From Apricaphanius iberus (lineage: Eukaryota; Chordata; Actinopteri; Cyprinodontiformes; Aphaniidae), in NCBI GenBank assembly GCA_028564705.1, contig JAPXFQ010002824.1, positions 586,501 to 650,500 of the forward strand: DNA of 64,000 bases, read 5' to 3'. Position numbers and translations under genes: made by a program. This document shows positions 57,238 to 64,000 of this stretch, piece by piece; the stretch's first letter is position 1; each line of letters starts with the position of its first letter. Under the pieces are notes generated by a model, which saw only the letters and a list, made by a program, of their open reading frames with translations, was not told where the DNA came from and searched no databases.

Positions 57238-60200
57238 TGCAGGCAGCATAATCCAGAGTCATACTTATTAGGGCTGCAGAATGTCCAGAACAAGGTCACT
57301 AAGATGTCCATATTGTACTAATGTTGTTGAAATGCACCGCACTTCATGGCCTCTATAAAATGACAAGTTGCAGTAAAAAAAAATTTTATCTTGAAAATAT
57401 GTAATCTTAAAAAAATTTATCTTTTATTTTTTATGTAGCCTAATTGTCATTGTAATACTGTACATGATTACTACATTTCATTAATTGGAACCCAGGAAGA
57501 TCAGTAACCACTATGGTGGAAAATAATGAGGATCCATGAAGATTGCAACTCACTGTGCTCTCAGCACTTCTTCAGTTGAGAGCGCAGTGAGTTATGATCA
57601 TAGACTGTATATAGTGATGGTGCATCTTTAGGGGAAAAAAGGTAAATATCTACATAACTGTCCGGTTTATGGCCATTAGAGTGTTAATTACTATTGGGTC
57701 ATATTGTGTGTGAATTACATTTTTTGTTAATAATAAACTTATGTTGAATGTGATTGTAAGAAGTTAAGACAGATGTATGTATTACAGTGCACTGGGAACG
57801 CCCATTTATTTGCCTGTTCTCCTCCTAGTATTTTGCGTCATCTGAGAGAAATGGCCATATTGCATATTCAGCATGGGGAAAAGCACTTAATGGATTACGT
57901 GCGTCCTGCTCGGGGTTTAACAGCCGCAATTCTCTCCGCACCATGTTAGTAAATCAGCTACATCCTATCTTTGTGATGCTGTGCGGTTTGCACCGGTTTT
58001 AATAAGAGCAAACAATTAATAATTCAGGCCCAAAGATTTGGAGCTAATCATTGAAGATATATTTTTTTAAAAAATGAAAACATACAAAAACATAGTCAGG
58101 AATTGTAAAGTGGTTTTATTGTAGTAATTCCATTAAATACTACTTACTTGGGGTGTAAGTAATTTTGACAGGCCATTTTAAACTAAAATGAAAGGAGAAA
58201 ACTTAGGGTTTAGGTACCAGCCAGCTTCTGGCTTATATAGATACAGGATATTTGGATGAATTTCATCACAGTTTTTTATTTCTTTATTTTTTTATGAAAG
58301 CTGAAAAGTAAATTTTGACAACACTTGTATTTTGATCATAACAAGAAACCTAACTGGGAAAAGTTCCTCTCCAGAAAACAAAAAAAGATGGGAGCAAGCT
58401 GGAGGTCATCTCCACCCCCCTATGTTAATGGATATGTGCCAGGACCCTATTACAATCCTGTCATCTGCTTTCAATAGCTGAATGATGGTCCAAAACAAAG
58501 ACAGCAACAATGTACCCTGATTCTATTCAGTCATCATTAGAAGAATGTGTTGGCTTAAAAGAGATAATCTGCCTATTTAGGAGTTTTGTCTGCTATGTGG
58601 TGTATCCAGACGTCTTTAAAATCAGCCAAGGGATAAATTTCGCATTCATTTATTTTTCTTACTGTTTGACAACCTATTCACAATACAATTATCTACAGTT
58701 ACCCAACATCTCTACTCTTTCTGGCTGGCATCAATAATTTGTTTAAATTTTTCTATTTTGTCTAGAGATAAATAACAAAGTTGGTTGATTATCCAAATCA
58801 ATTGATGTGAATTCACCATAGTTACATTTCACCCTTTAGAGTAGAAATTGTTACTGAGAGATGAAGAGAAGATACATTTTTTTTTCTAGTACGATCCTAA
58901 ACGTAAAGTCAGATAAAGAACAATACTATTAGAATATGCTATTTAAAAGTATTTATATTTTTTCCAGATGAATATCAAACATTACTTCAGGCCTCTACAA
59001 AAAAGAGCTGTTTTTAATTGGTGCTGATTATGTCATTTTTTTCCCATTTAACTCTTCTCGTTTTGGTAAGATGCCTCTGACTTTTTTGCATAAGCAAACA
59101 AGTCGAGTGAAATTGAAAGTCCATTAGTAATTAGGAGATTGATTTAAGAAAAGTTGTTTAGTTTAGTTTTTACTTTTGAGCTTCCAAATTCAAAACTTTA
59201 CAAAAACCTAAATTGGAAACTGGCCAGAATTGTCTAATTGGTGAATCTCTAATTCTGGCATCGAATTGCTGTCCATGTCCTTTCTGTTGTTTGCATGGAT
59301 GATAGATTGTGTCCTTAACCTCCCAAGTATCTAAAGAAATCACAAACAAGTCAACAAGACACCGACAAAAAAAAGAGCACAGCAGGTATATCTGCACAAC
59401 AACCCCCTCCTTCATTAATTCTACTGACAAATGGGCTTTTATGCTGCTTGCACAGAGGTTGTGGGATTGTTCAGGATGGCTCAGAGCCAACGACAGCCTG
59501 TCCTGGACCATCCGGCAGGAGTGGGTTTGACAGTCAGAGAAAAGGCCTGACAACAAAGAAAGCAGCTAGTACTGATGCAATGTCAAAAACAGGCAGTGTT
59601 GGAAGACAGACAAAAAAGCTTTCCTACCCCCGACTGATCAGCACTAAACTGCTTGGATATTATTTACAAATGTGATTATATGGCAGCGGAAGCCTGCCTA
59701 TGCTCACTATTTTTCAAATATTGTATCCTGCAAAATGCAGAGGCAATACGGGAGCAAGATCTGTCAACACCGGCCTTCCCTGGTGAGTTGAGATGGCACA
59801 CAGCAACATAATCTACTGTGATGTTGTCGAGGAAAACTGGTAACTAGAGCTATTTTTTCACCAATGCCTGCTTTCTATCTGCAACAGGATCCCTGATCTT
59901 AACAAAGACATGAGGCTGCACAGGCTGACATTCTCATTATCAAATTAACCAAACATGCATGGAATATGAGTAGGGTTTAAGGCACACCTCCAACGAAAAT
60001 AAATATGAAAATTCAACACTGTTGTACAAGAAGCCCTGGAGATTTATATTCTGTGAGATTCTTACAACTTACTATGCAACTTTTCAGAATGATAACGGAT
60101 ATGATAGACATGGTGCTATGTAAAGAATCCAAACAAAGGGAAGTTCTGAGACGCATTCCTAGTAACATTTTAATAACCCCCTAAAATATTTCTCCTTAAT

Positions 60201-60888
60201 GCACACTTAATGACCATAATCCAAGACAATGACAAACCATGATGCCTTTGTTACAATCTTTGTTGTGTAATCTTGTCATAAAGAGTCTGCAAAAAATATG
60301 TAAAAAAATGTATCAAACAATCCACAAATCACTGTGGATGAGGAGGAGGATTGCTGGATAAAACCATATAGATCAGACAGTCTACTGTACAATGTTGGTC
60401 CTTCCTAAAGATTTCGTTCTTTACCAAAATAAAGCTGTTTGGAAAGAAACTGTGGTAAAACTAAAAAAGTTCCACCTATTATGCTCTGGCTCAGTCTGGG
60501 GCAAGCCAAGGCGATCCTACACATCAATGGACTGATTCATCAGGTAAACTGATGTCATTCCTACACCTACCAAAGTAGTGGTAGCAACTGATTGGCCCAG
60601 CAATGTGTGTTTGAAATGATGTCACAGAAAAGCACCTGACCACTGCTTGCCAAGGACAGAATCCAGAAGCAACTTTTACTGGGCTTGTGGCACTTATGAA
60701 AGAGATCACTGACTTATAGTGCCCCTTTGCTTGCCCCTGTCCTTACCCACTTCCAGGTTCCTGAAATTACAATGGAGAGACAACCATGCCGAGCATACCA
60801 AAGTGGGAAATGGGCATTACAGTCGCAGTCTTAAAACTACAGTTTTGCCAGAAAAGAAACATCCATAGTAGAGGGAATCATTTAAACG
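57238..60888. other. Long stretch without identifiable gene, apart from one hairpin
   Basis: Mostly AT-rich. 57830-58020 is a CpG-containing block of possible repeat origin. The 128-codon minus frame at 59170-59556 overlaps frames on the other strand and has no recognisable domain. No RNA gene or named element was found other than the hairpin at 57.55 kb. Confidence 0.4.
57547..57593. repeat. Hairpin, 16-bp stem
   Basis: AACTCACTGTGCTCTC (57547-57562) pairs with GAGAGCGCAGTGAGTT (57578-57593) with a single A-C/G-T-type mismatch. Pairing continues one more base inwards, around a loop of about 13 bases. The stem is the right size for a small RNA precursor or a foldback relic, but no further evidence supports either. 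Confidence 0.8.
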
Positions 60889-61075
60889 GAGGTGGGAAGA
60901 AACTAGTTAAATTTTTCACAAATTACGTTTAGGAGTAGTTTTACTTGAATGTACTTTTTAGTTTTAATTGAGTAATACCTTTACAAATTACCGTTACTCT
61001 TACTTGTGTAACATTTTTAGCTACCCTGCTCATTGTACCTTTACAGAATGACACTAAATGCTTTTTTTTTTTTTT
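60889..61075. repeat. Probable dispersed fish repeat with TACTTGAGTAA-like words
   Basis: GGAGGTGGGAAGAAACTAGTTAAATTT, GTAGTTTTACTTGAATGTAC, AATTGAGTAATACC and GTTACTCTTACTTGTGTAAC follow the pattern of a common fish repeat that starts GGTGGGAAGTAACTAGTTAC and carries many ACTTGAGTAA words. It ends at a T18 run (61062-61079). Ends and family are uncertain. Confidence 0.4.
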
Positions 61076-61293
61076 TTTTACCAAAATCGCATGAGACTGA
61101 CACCTACATAGTATTTTGAAGTGAGGCCTCTTGTTTGTACACAAGCTTCCTTTTAAAGTTATTTTCTATCTGTTGAGCCTGCTGTGCCATTTGGAGGTCA
61201 AGTGGGGGTACCTTACCCTAGTCTTACATGAATACCTTATACTGTAAAGATTGGTTTCATAAGTTTTCCTTTGATAAAATTTGATTTTGAAAA

Positions 61294-64000
61294 ATGTTTC
61301 CCCTACTCAGATTTGTTATTTTACTTTTATGTCACTTATTTCTTAAGTCAGTTCACACCGGCCAGCGCGTCCAAACAGCAGGGCAGCTTAATAACAATAG
61401 AAGTCTATGGCCCCCTCCTCGGCTGCAGAAGCTGGCTCTTGGGACGTGGAACGTCACCTCTCTGGTGGGGAAGGAGCCGGAGCTGGTGTGCGAGGCTGAG
61501 AGGTTCCGACTGGACATCGTCGGCCTTGCCTCGACGCATGGCTCTGGCTCTGGAACCCGTCTCCTCGAGAGGGGTTGGACTCTCTTCCACTCTGGAGTTG
61601 CTCCCGGTGAGAGGCGCCGAGCTGGGGTGGGCATACTTGTTGCCCCCCATCTCGGCGCCTGTACGTTGGGGTTTACCCCGGTGAGTGAGAGGGTAGCCTC
61701 CCTCCGCCTACGGGTGGGGGGACGGGTGCTGACTATTGTTTGTGCTTATGCACCGAACAGTAGATCAGACTACCCACCCTTCTTGGAGTCCTTGGAGGGG
61801 GTGCTGGAGAGTGCTCCTTCTGGAGACTCCCTCATTCTCCTGGGAGACTTCAACGCTCACGTTGGCAATGACAGTGAGACCTGGAGAGGCGTGGTTGGGC
61901 GGTATGGCCCCCCCGATCTGAACCCGAGCGGTGTTTTGTTGTTGGACTTCTGTGCTCGTCATGGATTGTCCATAACGAACACCATGTTCAAGCATAAGGG
62001 TGTTCATGTGTGCACTTGGCACCAGGACACCCTAGGCCGCGGCTCGATGATCGACCTGGTTGTCGTTTCATCTGACCTGCGGCCGCATGTTTTGGACACT
62101 CGGGTGAAGAGAGGGGCGGAGCTATCCACCGACCACTACCTGGTGGTGAGTTGGCTCCGGTGGTGGGGGAAGACGCCGGACAGACCTGGTAGGCCCAAAC
62201 GTGTTGTGAGGGTCTGCTGGGAACGTCTGGCGGAGTCTCCTGTCAGAAGGGGTTTCAACTCTCACCTCCGACAGGACTTCAAACACGTCCCGGGGGAGGC
62301 GGGGGACATTGAGTCCGAATGGGCCATGTTCCGTGCCTCCATTGTCGAAGCGGCTGACCGTAGTTGTGGCCGCAAGGTAGTTGGTGCCTGTCGTGGCGGC
62401 AACCCTCGAACCCGCTGGTGGACACCGGCGGTGAGGGATGCTGTCAAGCTGAAGAAGGAGTCCTATCGGGCCTTCTTGGCCTGTGGGACTCCGGAAGCAG
62501 CTGATAGGTACCGGCAGGCCAAGCGGAGTGCGGCTCGGATGGTCGCTGAGGCAAAAACTCGGGCGTGGGAGGAGTTTGGAGAGACCATGGAGAACGACTT
62601 CCGTATGGCTTCGAAGCGATTCTGGTCCACCATCCGGCGTCTCAGGGGGGGGAAGCGGTCTGCCGCCAACACTGTTTACAGTGGGGGCGGTGTGCTGCTG
62701 ACCTCAACGCGGGACGTTTTGGGTCGGTGGATGGAATACTTCGAAGACCTCCTCAATCCCACCGACACGCCTTCCTGTTTGGAAGCAGAGTCTGGGGACT
62801 CTGGGACGGACTCTCCAATCTCTGGGGCTGAAGTCGCCGAGGTTGTTAAAAAGCTCCTCGGTGGTAAGGCTCCGGGGGTGGATGAGATTCGGCCGGAGTT
62901 CCTCAAGGCTCTGGATGTTGTAGGGCTGTGTTGGTTGACGCGGCTCTGCAATATTGCGTGGACATCGGGGGCAGTTCCCTTGGATTGGCAGACCGGGGTG
63001 GTGGTCCCCCTCTTTAAAAAGGGGGACCACAGAGTGTGTTCCAACTACAGGGGGATCACACTTCTGAGCCTCCCTGGTAAGGTCTATTCAGGGGTTCTGG
63101 AGAGGAGGGTACGACGGATAGTCGAACCTCGGATCCAGGAGGAACAATGCGGTTTTCGTCCTGGCCGTGGAACACTGGACCAGCTCTACACCCTCGGCAG
63201 GGTCCTGGAGGGTGCGTGGGAGTTCGCCCAACCAGTCTACATGTGCTTTGTGGACTTGGAGAAGGCGTTCGACCGTGTCCCTCGGGGTGTCCTGTGGGGG
63301 GTACTCCGGGAGTATGGGGTACCAGGCCCTCTGATACGGGCTGTTAGGTCCCTATATGACCGGTGTCAGAGTCTGGTTCGCATTGCCGGCAGTAAGTCGG
63401 ACTCGTTTCCAGTGAGAGTTGGACTCCGCCAAGGTTGCCCTTTATCACCGATCCTGTTCATAACGTTTATGGACAGGATTTCTAGGTGCAGCCAAGGTGT
63501 TGAGGGGATCCGTTTTGGTGACCTCAGGATCGGGTCTCTGCTTTTCGCAGATGATGTGGTCTTGTTGGCTTCGTCTGAACGTGATCTACAGCTCTCGTTG
63601 GAGCGGTTCGCAGCCGAGTGTGAAGCGGCTGGGATGAGGATCAGCACCTCCAAATCCGAGACCATGGTCTTGAGTCGGAAAAGGGTAGGGTGCTCTCTTC
63701 GGGTTGGGGATGAGGTCCTTCCTCAAGTGGAGGAGTTTAGGTATCTGGGGGTCTTGTTCACGAATGAGGGAAAAATGGAGCGGGAGATCGATGGACGGAT
63801 TGGTAGGGCGTCTGCAGTCATGCGGGCGCTGTACCGGTCTGTCGTGGTGAAGAGAGAGCTGAGTCGAAAGGCGAAGCTCTCGATTTACCGGTCGATCTAC
63901 GTTCCTACCCTCATCTATGGTCACGAACGCTGGGTGGTGACCGAAAGAACGAGATCGCGGATACAGGCGGCTGAAATGAGTTTCCTCCGTAGGGTGGCTG
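61294..64000 (+). CDS. Rex3-like (RTE clade) LINE endonuclease-reverse transcriptase, open at window edge
   Basis: One plus-strand frame has no stop from at least ATG 61294 to the last base, about 900 codons. Element-like sequence begins near 61340-61390, so this ATG may be accidental. The endonuclease starts at LGTWNVTSL (61438) and shows [35 protein letters not shown] and LSTDHYLVV. The usual catalytic Glu position reads [11 protein letters not shown] linker with [13 protein letters not shown] leads to reverse transcriptase: [61 protein letters not shown] (motif A), [21 protein letters not shown] (catalytic FADD) and [10 protein letters not shown]. It runs through [20 protein letters not shown] to the edge. 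The C-terminus and 3' tail lie outside. A dead copy of the same family is at 36.3-38.0 kb. Rex3 is the family that I think fits; RTE clade is safer. Confidence 0.88.
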   Translation, partial: MFPLLRFVILLLCHLFLKSVHTGQRVQTAGQLNNNRSLWPPPRLQKLALGTWNVTSLVGKEPELVCEAERFRLDIVGLASTHGSGSGTRLLERGWTLFHSGVAPGERRRAGVGILVAPHLGACTLGFTPVSERVASLRLRVGGRVLTIVCAYAPNSRSDYPPFLESLEGVLESAPSGDSLILLGDFNAHVGNDSETWRGVVGRYGPPDLNPSGVLLLDFCARHGLSITNTMFKHKGVHVCTWHQDTLGRGSMIDLVVVSSDLRPHVLDTRVKRGAELSTDHYLVVSWLRWWGKTPDRPGRPKRVVRVCWERLAESPVRRGFNSHLRQDFKHVPGEAGDIESEWAMFRASIVEAADRSCGRKVVGACRGGNPRTRWWTPAVRDAVKLKKESYRAFLACGTPEAADRYRQAKRSAARMVAEAKTRAWEEFGETMENDFRMASKRFWSTIRRLRGGKRSAANTVYSGGGVLLTSTRDVLGRWMEYFEDLLNPTDTPSCLEAESGDSGTDSPISGAEVAEVVKKLLGGKAPGVDEIRPEFLKALDVVGLCWLTRLCNIAWTSGAVPLDWQTGVVVPLFKKGDHRVCSNYRGITLLSLPGKVYSGVLERRVRRIVEPRIQEEQCGFRPGRGTLDQLYTLGRVLEGAWEFAQPVYMCFVDLEKAFDRVPRGVLWGVLREYGVPGPLIRAVRSLYDRCQSLVRIAGSKSDSFPVRVGLRQGCPLSPILFITFMDRISRCSQGVEGIRFGDLRIGSLLFADDVVLLASSERDLQLSLERFAAECEAAGMRISTSKSETMVLSRKRVGCSLRVGDEVLPQVEEFRYLGVLFTNEGKMEREIDGRIGRASAVMRALYRSVVVKRELSRKAKLSIYRSIYVPTLIYGHERWVVTERTRSRIQAAEMSFLRRVA

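Noticed and set aside
57547..57593. MicroRNA gene call for the hairpin
   Set aside because: The stem is only 16-17 bp, shorter than a typical precursor, and there is no expression or conservation evidence.
59170..59556. 128-codon minus-strand frame with several Cys residues
   Set aside because: The Cys spacing fits no finger or EGF pattern that I know, and competing frames lie on the plus strand.
61271..63924. Many frames of 60-137 codons on both strands over the right-edge LINE
   Set aside because: High GC content makes all frames open. Only the frame containing GDFNAHVG and FADD has family motifs.

Overview
This window looks like ordinary teleost fish nuclear DNA. It is AT-rich and eukaryotic, and nearly everything recognisable is a transposable-element relic of a kind typical of ray-finned fish: L2 and Rex3-like LINEs, Tc1-like transposons, hAT/ZBED-type elements, PIF/Harbinger-like elements, a Ty3/gypsy fragment, LTR pieces and CAAT-tailed retroposons. 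I see no host protein-coding gene that I can name, no rRNA or tRNA gene, no CRISPR array and no prokaryotic-style operon. The window is best read as intergenic or long-intron DNA. Two weak exon-like segments (15.55 kb on the minus strand, 38.46 kb on the plus strand) are the only hints of host coding sequence.

Layout. 0-8 kb: a hAT-type element with TAGGGATGTCCC ends (2.07-3.15 kb), a Tc1 transposase relic (3.4-3.8 kb), an L2 LINE fragment interrupted by a BED-finger hAT relic (5.6-6.95 kb) and a second Tc1 relic (7.25-7.75 kb). 8-16 kb: mostly unannotated AT-rich DNA, with a Ty3/gypsy integrase/chromodomain-region fragment bracketed by a 28-bp direct repeat (11.38-12.16 kb), nested palindromes and a G17 tract. 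16.36-17.72 kb: a hAT element with a perfect 8-bp target duplication and a duplicated left end. 20-29.6 kb: an LTR, a foldback element, a BED-finger hAT relic, a Tc1 relic, and another Tc1 relic split by a CAAT-repeat retroposon. 30.4-34.8 kb: a nearly complete young L2 inserted into an old L2. 36.3-38.0 kb: a 5'-truncated, internally deleted Rex3-like copy on the minus strand. 40-47 kb: three TIR elements with 3-bp duplications or possible duplications, one of them inside a second LTR of the 20.5-kb family. 49.7-57.6 kb: a dispersed fish repeat, a second copy of the 16.4-kb hAT element in the opposite orientation, a PIF/Harbinger-like element with a MADF-like start, and a hairpin. 61.3-64.0 kb: a Rex3-like LINE with a reading frame of about 900 codons that is still open at the window edge.

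The elements do not form a pathway; they record successive insertions. Several ages can be ordered directly: young L2 into old L2, TIR element into LTR, CAAT retroposon into Tc1, and a hAT relic into L2. The copies most likely to have been recently mobile are the Rex3-like LINE at the right edge (no stop or frameshift seen) and the inner L2 (one nonsense codon, just after the catalytic YADD). The most unusual structural observations are a shared 65-bp subterminal module in two PIF/Harbinger-like elements with different tips, the duplicated left end of the 16.4-kb hAT element, and the 28-bp repeat around the gypsy fragment. Family assignments were made by eye from remembered family features and were not checked by any search.
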